A stretch of 43,559 nucleotides of DNA from NCBI RefSeq assembly GCF_900111175.1, contig NZ_FOGI01000002.1, forward strand, positions 1 through 43,559. The letters run 5' to 3'. The first letter of the stretch is position 1. The number at the start of each line of letters is the position of its first letter. The position numbers were made by a program, and so were the translations under genes. This stretch comes from Actinokineospora terrae (GTDB lineage: Bacteria; Actinomycetota; Actinomycetes; Mycobacteriales; Pseudonocardiaceae). The notes below the pieces were generated by a model. The model saw only the letters and a list, made by a program, of their open reading frames with translations. It ran no database searches and had not been told where the DNA came from. Positions 1-7,420 of this stretch are shown here, piece by piece.

Positions 1-93
1 ACGCCATCAAGACTTGCTTGAGCCGGATGCGGTGAAAGTCGCAAGTCCGGTTCTGAGGGGGCGGGGACGCAGTAATGCGTCCCCGCTACCCGG
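1..93 (+). ncRNA. 3' end of a group II intron (domains V and VI)
   Basis: Positions 20-53 form a textbook 34-nt group II domain V. The lower stem GAGCCGGA pairs with TCCGGTTC, a two-base AG bulge follows, and the upper stem is closed around a GAAA loop. Positions 61-86 form a domain VI-like hairpin with 11-bp arms and a GTAA loop, followed by GCTACCC, a usual type of bacterial intron 3' end. The exact 3' splice junction (about 90-93) is inferred. The domain VI stem has no obvious bulged branch-point adenosine, as in some hydrolytic class C introns. The reverse transcriptase/maturase would lie left of the window and cannot be seen, so whether the intron is complete is unknown. Confidence 0.88.
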
Positions 94-210
94 CGACCGG
101 GGACCCTGGTCCTGCGACCGAATGCTGCCCGCCATCCTGCCCCGCGGCTACACTCTCACCGTTCACGGCGCCGGAGGCTTCCACAAGACCTACCGGGGAA
201 AGGCGAGCCC

Positions 211-636
211 ATGACGCTGCTGGCGCACTACTCCCCCGACGACGCCGACGGGGTCGTGCTGGCCACCGAGCGCGACGTGGACGCCTTCATCGAACGACTC
301 CACCGCGACTCGCTCCGGTACCGGGCGCGTCTGCTGGCCCAGCTCTACGTCGAGGACGACGACAGCGACACCGCGCCCGAGATCGGCCTGGGCATCGACC
401 ACCACCAAGCGCTGCTCTCCTACAGCGGGCACGGGTTCGACGGCATCTGGGTCAGCACCGACGGCAACGGCCGGCCCGCCGACGAGCACGAACTCACCTT
501 CGACTTCATGGGCAACCTCACCGAGTTCCCCGCCCACGCCCTCCTCCCCCTCGACCGCATCCGCATAGCCCTGTACGACCTGCTTGCCACCAACGGACAA
601 CGACCCACCACCCTCGACTGGGCACCACTGGCCTGA
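211..636 (+). CDS. Imm1-family immunity protein
   Basis: This encodes a 141-residue acidic cytoplasmic protein. The opening hydrophobic strand is followed by a DVDAFIERL helix, then a strand/turn block around GIDHHQALLSYSG, then FDFMGNLTEFP and a C-terminal helix ending TTLDWAPLA. This layout, including the D-x-M/G-x-x-T-E-F-P segment, matches actinobacterial Imm1 proteins, which neutralise secreted or contact-delivered polymorphic toxins. GGGAAAGG lies about 8 nt upstream of the ATG. No cognate toxin is visible. The upstream side is group II intron, so a toxin gene may lie beyond the window or have been displaced. Family assignment is by pattern recognition, and the specific toxin is unknown. 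Confidence 0.7.
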   Translation: MTLLAHYSPDDADGVVLATERDVDAFIERLHRDSLRYRARLLAQLYVEDDDSDTAPEIGLGIDHHQALLSYSGHGFDGIWVSTDGNGRPADEHELTFDFMGNLTEFPAHALLPLDRIRIALYDLLATNGQRPTTLDWAPLA

Positions 637-803
637 CCCTCGTCTACGACGCAGCAGGGCCCGGCCGCCAGCGGTAGGCAAATCCTCATTCACTCACCCC
701 GCCGCACCCGGGCTGGACGCACGGCCTCATCGACCGCCGCCGTCAACGACGCCCGCACAGCAGGAACTTTGACTGAGGTCGGGCCTCGGTCATCTGGCGC
801 TCC

Positions 804-809
804 TAGTAT
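804..809 (+). promoter_or_regulatory. Candidate -10 box upstream of the NUDIX gene
   Basis: TAGTAT stands out in GC-rich DNA and would place transcription start near position 816. That excludes the GTG codon at 810 as a start and supports the ATG at 852. No convincing -35 box lies 16-18 nt upstream; the nearest TTGACT is too far away. Confidence 0.35.
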
Positions 810-851
810 GTGGTGGTGATGCCACCGCAGCCCTTCGGCGAGGTCGAGCTG

Positions 852-1574
852 ATGGATGTCCGCGCGCTTCGGCTGGTCGAGACGACCGCCCCGCCGGTAC
901 CGCCGGCCCACCAGGTGACGCAGGACGCGGTGTGGGAGGCGGCGGTCCTGCAGAACCCGACCGGTCTGTTCGACGGGCCGGTGGTGGCGTGTGCGGGCCT
1001 GCGGCGCGACGACGCCGGGACGGTGGTCCTGTCCTGGGCGCGGGTCACCTACCGGCACTTCGCTTTGCGCCGAGTGCCGGGGGCTGCGGTGCTGCCGAGT
1101 GTTTTCGTCGCTGTCGCCCAACCGACCGGCCGGGGTGGGCTGCTGGTGGGGCGTATGTCGGCGACCACCGCGGCCCCTGGCCGGCTTCAGTTGCCGGGAG
1201 GCTCGGTGGAGCCCCCGGAGGCGAGGGCCGGTCTGGACGGGTCGGCGTTGGCGCGGCATGCGGCACGCGAACTGCGTGAGGAGACCGGGATCGCCGTAGC
1301 GCACGAGGACTTGACGCTGTGGGCTCTGAGCAGGGGCGAGCACGGCAACATCGGGGTGTTCTTCCGGGCGCCGTCCCTGCCCGAGGCGCTGATACGGGAG
1401 CGGTTCCGGGCCGTGCTGGCGGCCGAGCGTGCCGCGGGCCGCGACGCCGAACTGCGAGAGATCGTCCTGCCCCGTTCGGTGCGGGAGCTGTCCGGCGTGA
1501 CCGGCCCGCGGGTCGACTACCTGCACCCGATTCTGGACCTGCACGCCCGCACCCCTGTACGCGTCTCACGCTGA
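852..1574 (+). CDS. NUDIX hydrolase
   Basis: This is a 240-residue NUDIX protein, expected to hydrolyse a nucleoside-diphosphate-linked substrate. The Nudix box begins LPGGSVEPPE at about residue 115 and ends RELREETGI at about residue 147, with the REx2EE metal-binding residues intact. The loop between the first Glu and REL is about eight residues longer than the canonical seven, as in a known actinobacterial subgroup. I chose ATG 852 because GGCGAGGT sits 7 nt upstream and the product then begins MDVRALRLVE. An upstream in-frame ATG at 819 would be nearly leaderless. The substrate cannot be deduced. It stands alone between unrelated genes. Confidence 0.85.
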   Translation: MDVRALRLVETTAPPVPPAHQVTQDAVWEAAVLQNPTGLFDGPVVACAGLRRDDAGTVVLSWARVTYRHFALRRVPGAAVLPSVFVAVAQPTGRGGLLVGRMSATTAAPGRLQLPGGSVEPPEARAGLDGSALARHAARELREETGIAVAHEDLTLWALSRGEHGNIGVFFRAPSLPEALIRERFRAVLAAERAAGRDAELREIVLPRSVRELSGVTGPRVDYLHPILDLHARTPVRVSR

Positions 1575-1630
1575 CCGCGCCCACGGTGTACGAGCAGCGG
1601 CGGAATGTCGGTCCGATGGGACCGTGGGAT

Positions 1631-2140
1631 TCAGGCGGAGGTGAGCAATTCGCGGGCGCGTTCGTCGAGGTCGACAGCGCAGCGCAGACCGCGGGCGCGG
1701 AACCCGGCGATGTCACCACGCATCCGGATGACTGCCTTGCGGGCGCGGGCGGAGTGAACGCCATTCATGCGGTCCAGCGCGCGCATCCACGTCGCGCAGG
1801 CCTGTTCGACCCCGCCGTGCTTGAGGTGTATCTCCGCGGCGGAGGCCAGGTCGAGGGCGACAACGCGGGCGTAGCCGGAGCCGGTGCGGGCGGTAGCGGC
1901 GCGTGCGTACTCCTGGGCAGCGCGGTGATCGCCCAAGGTCTCGTGGACGCGGGCGGTCCGCGAATACACCGAGGCACGGGCAGGTCCCCAGGTCAACGCC
2001 CAGAACGTCGGCTCGTCCCCGGGGTCGGCGGCGAGCAGGGAGCGGGCGTTTCCGGCCTCGGTCAGCGCAGCGCGGCGGTCGCCCGCCTTGGCCAAGGTGT
2101 GAGCGTGCACGACACGGAACAGCGCCTCAGTGGAAGCTGA
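1631..2140 (-). pseudogene. C-terminal fragment of a TPR transcriptional regulator
   Basis: The frame from about 2140 down to the TGA at 1631 encodes roughly 170 residues of TPR helices, beginning LFRVVHAHTLAKAGDRRAAL. This is typical of the C-terminal half of actinomycete XRE/TPR regulators. The N-terminal helix-turn-helix and first TPRs are missing. Upstream of 2140 the frame continues into composition with no family character and no ribosome binding site. I infer a 5' truncation by rearrangement near 2140 and treat the open frame reaching 2212 as chance. A short stand-alone TPR protein is the alternative. Confidence 0.6.
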
Positions 2141-2543
2141 CCTTGCCCCGCACCGGCCGTTACAGTGGTGGCCATTCCTTGCTAGTGCTGCGTGTCCTTC
2201 TCCCGCGACCATCGACGCTCATGCCCGCACCCACTCCACTCGGCGCATCACCACTCCATGCGCGACCAACGCGACTGCCCCGTCCACCCGTCACTAAGCC
2301 GCAGCAGCGCTGCACATCATCCACGGTGGCCCGATTATCCCACCGACGCACCCGCTCCCCACAGCAGCCTCTGCCCGGCACACCAATACTTCACCGGCAC
2401 CACGACGACGACACATCCACTCACCGGCGCACCAATCAGGGAGTCTGTCCCGCCAACGTGCCCTGCCAACAACATCTACTGCCAGCCACCGCCGCGCCCC
2501 ATCCCGACAGAGATTCGGCTGGAATCGTCGCAGTCAACTGGGA
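2141..2543. other. Intergenic stretch without a supported gene
   Basis: Frames here are low-complexity His/Pro/Arg/Ser translations on both strands, with no ribosome binding sites or recognisable motifs. The G+C content is visibly lower and codon bias is lost, as expected at a rearrangement scar between two truncated genes. Confidence 0.5.
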
Positions 2544-2720
2544 ATCATCCAGGCTGCATCGCTATTCCACACAGACCCGGACATCATTAGCGAACTACTG
2601 CCTGATGTAGCGTGGAGCAACGAAGGACTGTTCGCCATGCTCCAGGGCCCGCGGCGCCTCGTTGAACTCGACCCCACCCGGGTCACCCTGCCACCCCTCG
2701 ACTGGGAGATCACCGAGTGA
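2544..2720 (+). pseudogene. 3' remnant of a gene coupled to the cupin gene
   Basis: The frame ending at TGA 2718-2720 reads FHTDPDIISELLPDVAWSNE at its start and PPLDWEITE at its end. It has good actinomycete codon use and overlaps the cupin start by GTGA, the signature of translational coupling. No plausible start codon with a ribosome binding site exists upstream, and upstream composition is non-coding. I read it as the last 50-60 codons of a gene whose 5' part was lost. I do not recognise the family. Confidence 0.45.
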
Positions 2721-3067
2721 CCACCGCTTGGTCCAGCGGCAACGCCGCCGACGACACCACCAACACCCGCGGCTGGCTGGTCGGCCACTTCATCGACCCG
2801 TCCGAGGGCATCCGCTCCTCCAAGGACGTTGAGGTCAAGTGGGGCACCCACCCCGAGGGCGACAAGCGCCCCGAGTGGACCTCTGATGATCAGCGCACCA
2901 CCCTGGTCGTACTGGTCAGCGGCCACTTCCGCGTTGACCTCACCGAAGGCGGCCACACCATGACCCGCCCCGGCGACTACGTCATGTGGGGACCCGGCAT
3001 CGACCACTCCTGGGAGGCCCTGGCCGCCTCCGTGGTCATGACTGTGCGCTGGCCGTCCGCCGCCTAA
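2717..3067 (+). CDS. Small cupin-fold protein
   Basis: This 116-residue protein starts at a GTG overlapping the preceding stop. After a WLVGHF strand it carries a conserved DVEVKWGTHPEGDKRPEW block. A single cupin barrel follows, with motif 1-like LVVLVSGHFRVDL and motif 2-like RPGDYVMWGPGIDHSW. It belongs to a family of about 115-residue actinobacterial cupins, some mis-named signal peptidase I. The usual cupin His/Glu metal ligands are incomplete, with only His in GIDHSW obvious. A binding or signalling role is therefore as likely as catalysis. Its operon partner upstream is degraded. Confidence 0.75.
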   Translation: MTTAWSSGNAADDTTNTRGWLVGHFIDPSEGIRSSKDVEVKWGTHPEGDKRPEWTSDDQRTTLVVLVSGHFRVDLTEGGHTMTRPGDYVMWGPGIDHSWEALAASVVMTVRWPSAA

Positions 3068-3508
3068 CCCACCCGCCACTCGATCGGCGCACGCTCACCC
3101 GCTCGCCGCCGATCTCCCGCAACCGGCGCAGCCCCTGCAACATCGTGAACAGCTCTTCATTACCCTACGAATCATTCACGATCAGCATTTCATGGAATTC
3201 CCGTCGCGGGACGAACACTGCCACAACCGATCAGATTTCCATTCGCCTTTACTCAACCACCGCACCGCAGTTGAGAAGTTGGGCAATCACGCGGTCGTCC
3301 AATCCGTTGAGTTAGTCGGCCGAATCCGGCGTGGCGAGCCGAAGCCCTGCGAATGGCGCCACTCCTCGCCGGCACCGATGCCGTCCAAGCCGGAAGTTTG
3401 GGTATGGAGAGGGCCGGCGAGCTGAACCAACTCGCTGCTCACCCAAGCAGAGCAGATTCGCGTCGCCCTGGTTAGCACCGTAAGGAGAGGATGCTGCCCC
3501 TTAGGCGG
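3068..3508. other. Intergenic stretch, lower G+C, no supported gene
   Basis: Positions about 3150-3310 are noticeably AT-richer than the rest. On the minus strand, a tail of about 20 residues ending CGAVVE and a stop could be a decayed gene end, but nothing upstream supports it. The stretch separates the cupin gene from the methylase remnant. Confidence 0.4.
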
Positions 3509-3756
3509 CTACTCGTGCGGATCGCGCCCTGCAGTGGGCTGGTGCTGGATCCGTTCGCCGGTCGAGGACGATCAGGGTGCCACGCTCATCGAGGGTCGCC
3601 GGTTTGTGGGGGATCGAGATGGTGCCGCACCACCACGCCGTCATGGGCCACCGCCTGACCGTCACCACCGCAGCCCTGGCCCGCAGGGTCGACCCGGGCG
3701 ACCCACGCACCCGGGACGAGCTCGACGCCTGCAGGCCTCGCTCGACGCTGGTGTAG
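3509..3756 (+). pseudogene. Frameshifted C-terminal remnant of an N4/N6 DNA methylase
   Basis: Three reading frames in sequence spell the C-terminal end of an amino-methyltransferase. Frame one gives LVRIAPCSGLVLDPFAGRG (3512-3568), frame two ATLIEGRRFVG (about 3580-3610), and frame three IEMVPHHHAVMGHRL through to TAG at 3756. Intact members read DPFAGSGTTG...LIEGRRFVGIE continuously, the SAM-binding segment. Two indels separate these blocks and the catalytic (D/N)PPY region is absent, so the gene is dead and 5'-truncated. This indicates a lost restriction-modification or element-protection gene at the left edge of the conjugative block. Confidence 0.75.
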
Positions 3757-3948
3757 CGTCCTGATCCCCGGCGCCCGCCTGCCACCGCAAGCCGTTTGCG
3801 CTGGTGGCAGCCAAGTGTGGGTCGGGCGTGGCATTCTGGGCTGTAGGCGCGGCTCCGTCCCTCCCCGGTAGGCGGGCCCGACGTCGACCCCAGCACCGCG
3901 AACGTGCGGTCTGGTCGACGGCGTGGCTGACCCACAGGGGAACCACAC

Positions 3949-4575
3949 GTGAGCACCGTCGAGACGGCCGTCGCCGTCGAGCACCAGGACCACGAGCTTG
4001 ACCCGGCACCCACTCCCCCGCCTGAGGTCGGGGTGTTGCCGGTCGTCGGGGTCGACCCGGGCCAGACCTGGACCGCCGCCGTCCTGCGTGTCGGGGACGC
4101 CGCGGTGCATGGCTGGACCATGGGTCCGACCGGCGCGCGCGGCGAGCTCGACCGCGCGGCGCTCAACGACGAGGACGACTGGGTCGCGTTCGCCCGCTAT
4201 GTGGCCAAGCTGGTCGAGGGCTTGGACGCGCTGGTCGACTACGCGGCCGGGCGGTGGGGCCGGGTCCGGGTCGGGGTAGAGGTCCCCCGCGTGCCGGTCG
4301 GGCTGCTGCCGGGGGCACCGGCCAAGTACAACCGGATCCCGTTGCGGGACTGGGTGATGCCCCGGCAGGTGGCCGCCGTGATCCTGGGCCGCTACCCCAC
4401 CGCCGTCCCGGTCTATCCCGACGGACACGGCCGCCACCCCACCGCCGGATACCCCGCCGAGCTGCGCGGCACCCGGCCCCCGTCATGGGGGATCAACGAG
4501 GCGCGGCGTGGGGAACGCGATCACGAACGGGCGGCCTACGACGTCGCGGGCAAGGCCGCCCGGATGCCGCTATGA
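3949..4575 (+). CDS. RuvC/RNase H-fold nuclease-like protein
   Basis: This 208-residue protein, starting at GTG 3949, has a proline-rich linker for about 30 residues and then a RuvC-like core. The core contains VVGVDPG with Asp36, VRVGVEVP with Glu111, and a C-terminal HERAAYDVAGKA with Asp198. This is the D...E...D/D pattern and HxxxxxxD helix of phage and plasmid RuvC-like proteins. A Holliday-junction or branched-DNA nuclease role is the family expectation. Intactness of the active site rests on these residues only. It overlaps the FtsK-like translocase by ATGA, so the two are probably co-translated and act together in DNA transfer or element processing. Confidence 0.72.
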   Translation: MSTVETAVAVEHQDHELDPAPTPPPEVGVLPVVGVDPGQTWTAAVLRVGDAAVHGWTMGPTGARGELDRAALNDEDDWVAFARYVAKLVEGLDALVDYAAGRWGRVRVGVEVPRVPVGLLPGAPAKYNRIPLRDWVMPRQVAAVILGRYPTAVPVYPDGHGRHPTAGYPAELRGTRPPSWGINEARRGERDHERAAYDVAGKAARMPL

Positions 4576-6461
4576 CCACTACCGAACACCCGCTCGAGCA
4601 CGACCACCCCGCACCCCCTCCCCCACCGCCAGCGGAGCCGACGTCGAACGCGGGCGAACCGGACCCTGGCGACGGTGCCGGGCCTGTCCCCCATCGACGG
4701 CCGCGCCGTCGGCGTCGGTGGGTGCCGTGGTGGCTGCGCTCGCGCACCGTGGCGCGTCAGGCCGCGGCGATGTGGTGGGCCTCGATCGGCGCCGACGAGG
4801 TCCGGCTGGCCTGGCACGACAGCCGCCGCGCTCCCGGCTGGCTGACCGTCGGCGCGATCGCGGTGTTCTGGCCGGTCAGCGGGTTCTCGCTGCTGCCGGT
4901 CACGGTGGCGGTCGGGGCGTGGGTGGCGCTGATGATGTCCACCCGCGGGATCTGGCGGTGGCGGACCCGGCGCGCGGTCCGGCGGCTGGGCCGCCGCGCG
5001 ATCGGCGTCCTGGCCCTGGCCGTGCTGGCCTGGGAGGCCGGGCTGTGGGGCTGGCTGTTGGCGGTCGGTTTGTGGTTGATCGGCGCGGGGTTGACCGATC
5101 AGTGGCGAGCCCGGGAGCGGCTGCTGTCCTGGCTGGTCGACCGGGTTGCGGCCACCGTGCGGGAGGACCCCGAGCGGTTCGACGTCGTGGCCGCGGACTG
5201 GGCGGGCACCAGGTTGGTCGCGGCCGAGGTGGAGTACGGGACCGGCATCAGGGCCGAGGAACCCGCGGTGCGCGACAAGGTCGCCGCGGCGATCTCCTGG
5301 GCGCTGCGGCACGAGGGCCGCTACAGGGTGAACTGGCCCGCCGGGACCACCCGGCTGGAGATCAGCGCCGACCCGCCGCTGCCCCGCTCCGTGGACGAGC
5401 AGGACTTCGGGGACGTCCCCGGGATCCCGATCGGCGTCACCGACGAGGAGCACGCGCACGGGTTCGTCGACTCCATCGACCCCGACAGCGGCGACCTGGT
5501 CACCTCGCTGCCCATCGCGATGGTCAACCCCGCCGACGCGCAAAAGCACTACATGGTGATCGGCGGCACCGGCGCCGGCAAATCGGTGTGGATGCGGGGG
5601 TTCATCGCCCGCGCGTTGCGCATGAAGTTCTTCCCTGGCGGGGTGTTCATCCTGGACGGCAAGTCCGGGTCCGATTTCGTGGTGTTCGAGGGCCGCGAAG
5701 GTGTTCATTGCGTAGCGCGCGATCCGGAGGAATGGTCGAAGGCCATCCGGGAAATCGTGTCGCTGATGCGGTCACGCTACGACGAGGACGCCGAATACCA
5801 ACGCGGCAACCGGTCGAAGCCGGCCATGCCGCGCTACCTGGTGGTCATCGACGAGATCCAGGTGATCCGCGAAATACTCGGCAAGGCGGACTTCGACCCG
5901 TTCCTCCAACAGATCTCCCGGCAGATGCGCGCCAGCGAGGGACGACTCATGATCGCCACCCAACGCCCCGACACCGACGACTCCATGCCCGGCCCGGTCC
6001 GCGACATGCTCGAGGAACGCATCGTGCTCGGCTTCGTCTCCCCCGAGGGCGCCCGGATGGCCTTCGGCAAGGACTGGCGCGTGCTCGTGGACGACTACGG
6101 GGCGTCCAGCGTCCCCGGCCGCGGCATGGCCCGCGTCGGTGGCACGATCCTGCGCCTCCAGGGATTCCACCTGCGCAGCATCCGGGAACACCCGGAAGTG
6201 GAGAGGTACTACCCGCCCAAGGTCGGCCAGGACGCCGCCGACGCGGCCGAGCGAGCCGGGACACCCCGGGCCCGGTGGGCACCGCCGACGGCGACACCCG
6301 ATCCCCCGCCGGGTGTCCCGGCCGGGGTGGGCGAGAGCCAACCGGACGCGGCGAACGGGGAGACCGAGAAGGCGGACCGGACGACCACCGACGGAGCCGA
6401 CACCCCACCCCGTGGAGACCAAGGTGGGGCAGCGCCGCGGCGGCCCCGGACGACCGTGTAG
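4572..6461 (+). CDS. FtsK/SpoIIIE-type DNA translocase (TraB/TraSA-like)
   Basis: This 629-residue protein has a Pro/Arg-rich N-terminus and paired hydrophobic membrane segments at about residues 80-115 and 135-165. A linker domain precedes a P-loop motor. Walker A is GGTGAGKS at 331-338 and Walker B is YLVVIDE with Asp427/Glu428. IATQRPD follows, the FtsK-family sensor segment. The C-terminal 90 residues are Pro/Gly-rich. Size, membrane anchor and context match the single-protein double-stranded DNA pumps of actinomycete conjugative plasmids and AICEs, which form hexamers at hyphal contacts. ATG 4572 overlaps the upstream stop. Immediately downstream lie repeats that could be its recognition site. 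It differs from chromosomal FtsK in size and lacks an evident gamma wHTH domain. Confidence 0.9.
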   Translation: MTTTEHPLEHDHPAPPPPPPAEPTSNAGEPDPGDGAGPVPHRRPRRRRRWVPWWLRSRTVARQAAAMWWASIGADEVRLAWHDSRRAPGWLTVGAIAVFWPVSGFSLLPVTVAVGAWVALMMSTRGIWRWRTRRAVRRLGRRAIGVLALAVLAWEAGLWGWLLAVGLWLIGAGLTDQWRARERLLSWLVDRVAATVREDPERFDVVAADWAGTRLVAAEVEYGTGIRAEEPAVRDKVAAAISWALRHEGRYRVNWPAGTTRLEISADPPLPRSVDEQDFGDVPGIPIGVTDEEHAHGFVDSIDPDSGDLVTSLPIAMVNPADAQKHYMVIGGTGAGKSVWMRGFIARALRMKFFPGGVFILDGKSGSDFVVFEGREGVHCVARDPEEWSKAIREIVSLMRSRYDEDAEYQRGNRSKPAMPRYLVVIDEIQVIREILGKADFDPFLQQISRQMRASEGRLMIATQRPDTDDSMPGPVRDMLEERIVLGFVSPEGARMAFGKDWRVLVDDYGASSVPGRGMARVGGTILRLQGFHLRSIREHPEVERYYPPKVGQDAADAAERAGTPRARWAPPTATPDPPPGVPAGVGESQPDAANGETEKADRTTTDGADTPPRGDQGGAAPRRPRTTV

Positions 6462-6544
6462 CCCCCTTTGCGCGTCGTGCGCGGCTCCCTTTCCCTGATC
6501 GGGAAGGGGGGCCGTTTCATGATCCGGGAACAGGACCGGGGAAA

Positions 6545-6595
6545 GGGACTGGCAGTGTCGGGGACTGGCGAAAGGGACGGGCGCGAGGGACCGGC
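6545..6595 (+). repeat. Four GGGACNGGC iterons downstream of the translocase gene
   Basis: Copies begin at 6545 (GGGACTGGC), 6561 (GGGACTGGC), 6574 (GGGACGGGC) and 6587 (GGGACCGGC), spaced 16, 13 and 13 nt apart, all in the same orientation. In Streptomyces plasmids such as pSVH1, the TraB translocase recognises short direct repeats at the clt locus near traB. Equating these iterons with such a site is inference from position and architecture. Confidence 0.65.
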
Positions 6596-6813
6596 GCGGC
6601 AGGCCGGGGATTGTGTGGGACGCCTCGTGCGACTCCGTCCGTATATTCTGGACGGCTCCGCCGTCAGTATATCCAACGAATCGCGCGGGGCGGTGAGCGA
6701 GCAGCGAGCGCGTCGGCGCTCGCCCGCGATGTCGAGGGCGATCTCAGGCGGTGGGGGAGGGGTTCGGAACGGCCCCCCTCTTCGGTGGGGGAGGGCAGCG
6801 GTCGCCCCGCGGA

Positions 6814-6893
6814 CCACCACGGGCCCACCCCCAACCCGCGCGTGGGCCGGAGTCGGTCGGCTGCGGCGCGAGATGAGGGTGGGCCCGTGGTGG
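6814..6893. repeat. Stem-loop with perfect 17-bp arms
   Basis: The arm at 6814-6830 (CCACCACGGGCCCACCC) is perfectly complementary to 6877-6893. The 46-nt loop is itself GC-rich. It lies just 3' of a minus-strand gene stop and within the candidate transfer region. It may be a bidirectional terminator or a structural part of the transfer or replication site. No U-tract follows on either side. Confidence 0.7.
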
Positions 6894-6904
6894 CGGTGGT
6901 GGCC

Positions 6905-7420
6905 CTACTCCCCCGGCGGGGGAGCACTCAGGTCCCGTCCGCTCCCCTCCCCCGGGTCCGAGGCGGCGGGCTCGGGAAGGGTGGTGGGCGGCTTGACCAT
7001 GGCTCTGTCACCGAGCACGGCACCGGCGGGCGTGTCCGGTGACGGGGTCGGGGGGACGGGCGACGACGTTTCCCGCCCGGGTTCGGGCTGGTCCCCGGAC
7101 GCGTTCTGCGGGGGGACCGGCGCGGCGTCCTCGGGGTCCACTCCCCCACTCTCGTTCGGGGGACTGGCGTCGGTGTGGGGTCCGGTCCATCCGGCGGCCC
7201 GGTACCGGTCGGTGATCCCCTGCGCGTAGCCGGCCGCCCACATCTGACGGCGCGCTCTCGCCTTGGCGTCGTCGGCCGTGCCCCAGGGGTGCGCGGTGAC
7301 CGGTGCTCCGTCCAGCGCGGCGCGGCGTCCGGCGTCCTGGGCCTCGATGACTTCTCCGGGTCCCAGGATGTCGGCGGCAGTGGGGGTCATGCTCCCGATG
7401 TCGGCTCTGATTGTGCTCAC
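6905..7420 (-). CDS. Rmf/CrpP-like small protein with disordered tail
   Basis: This 171-residue protein starts at a GTG overlapping the upstream gene's stop by GTGA (7417-7420). Residues of about 25-75 contain AGRRAALDGAP, then HPW, then WAAGYAQG. This spacing of G..AA..G.P, N/H-P-Y/W and W..G resembles the Rmf/CrpP fold found in ribosome modulation factor and in many phage and plasmid proteins. The remaining 100 residues are Pro/Ser/Gly-rich and probably disordered. In the Rmf family the domain binds ribosomes, but here the function is unknown. The earlier in-frame codons up to 7528 lie inside the neighbouring gene and are not the start. Confidence 0.6.
   Translation of the reverse strand: MSTIRADIGSMTPTAADILGPGEVIEAQDAGRRAALDGAPVTAHPWGTADDAKARARRQMWAAGYAQGITDRYRAAGWTGPHTDASPPNESGGVDPEDAAPVPPQNASGDQPEPGRETSSPVPPTPSPDTPAGAVLGDRAMVKPPTTLPEPAASDPGEGSGRDLSAPPPGE

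Larger units (their letters stand above)
6462..6904. other. Convergent intergenic region, candidate transfer (clt) locus
   Basis: This 440-nt gap lies between the translocase and a convergent gene. It holds an imperfect hairpin CCCTTTCCC...GGGAAGGGG near 6487-6512 (a possible terminator for the translocase), four GGGACNGGC iterons, and a GACGGC/GCCGTC hairpin at 6651-6665 flanked by two GTATAT copies (6641 and 6667). A large stem-loop occupies 6814-6893. No frame in it has coding character. Confidence 0.55.

Noticed and set aside
690..1544. Long minus-strand open frame of 284 codons
   Set aside because: It is the antisense shadow of the NUDIX gene: Arg/Gln/His-rich, no ribosome site, and codon bias fits the plus-strand frame.
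3240..3330. Minus-strand tail ending CGAVVE as a gene fragment
   Set aside because: Only about 20 sensible codons with nothing upstream to support a gene.
3586..4437. Minus-strand frame of 283 codons across the RuvC-like gene
   Set aside because: Low-complexity translation overlapping a well-supported plus-strand gene and a methylase remnant; no start context.
4508..7042. 844-codon plus-strand frame overlapping the translocase
   Set aside because: Composed of Arg/Gly/Pro-rich shadow sequence in the wrong frame of the FtsK-like gene, running through non-coding repeats.
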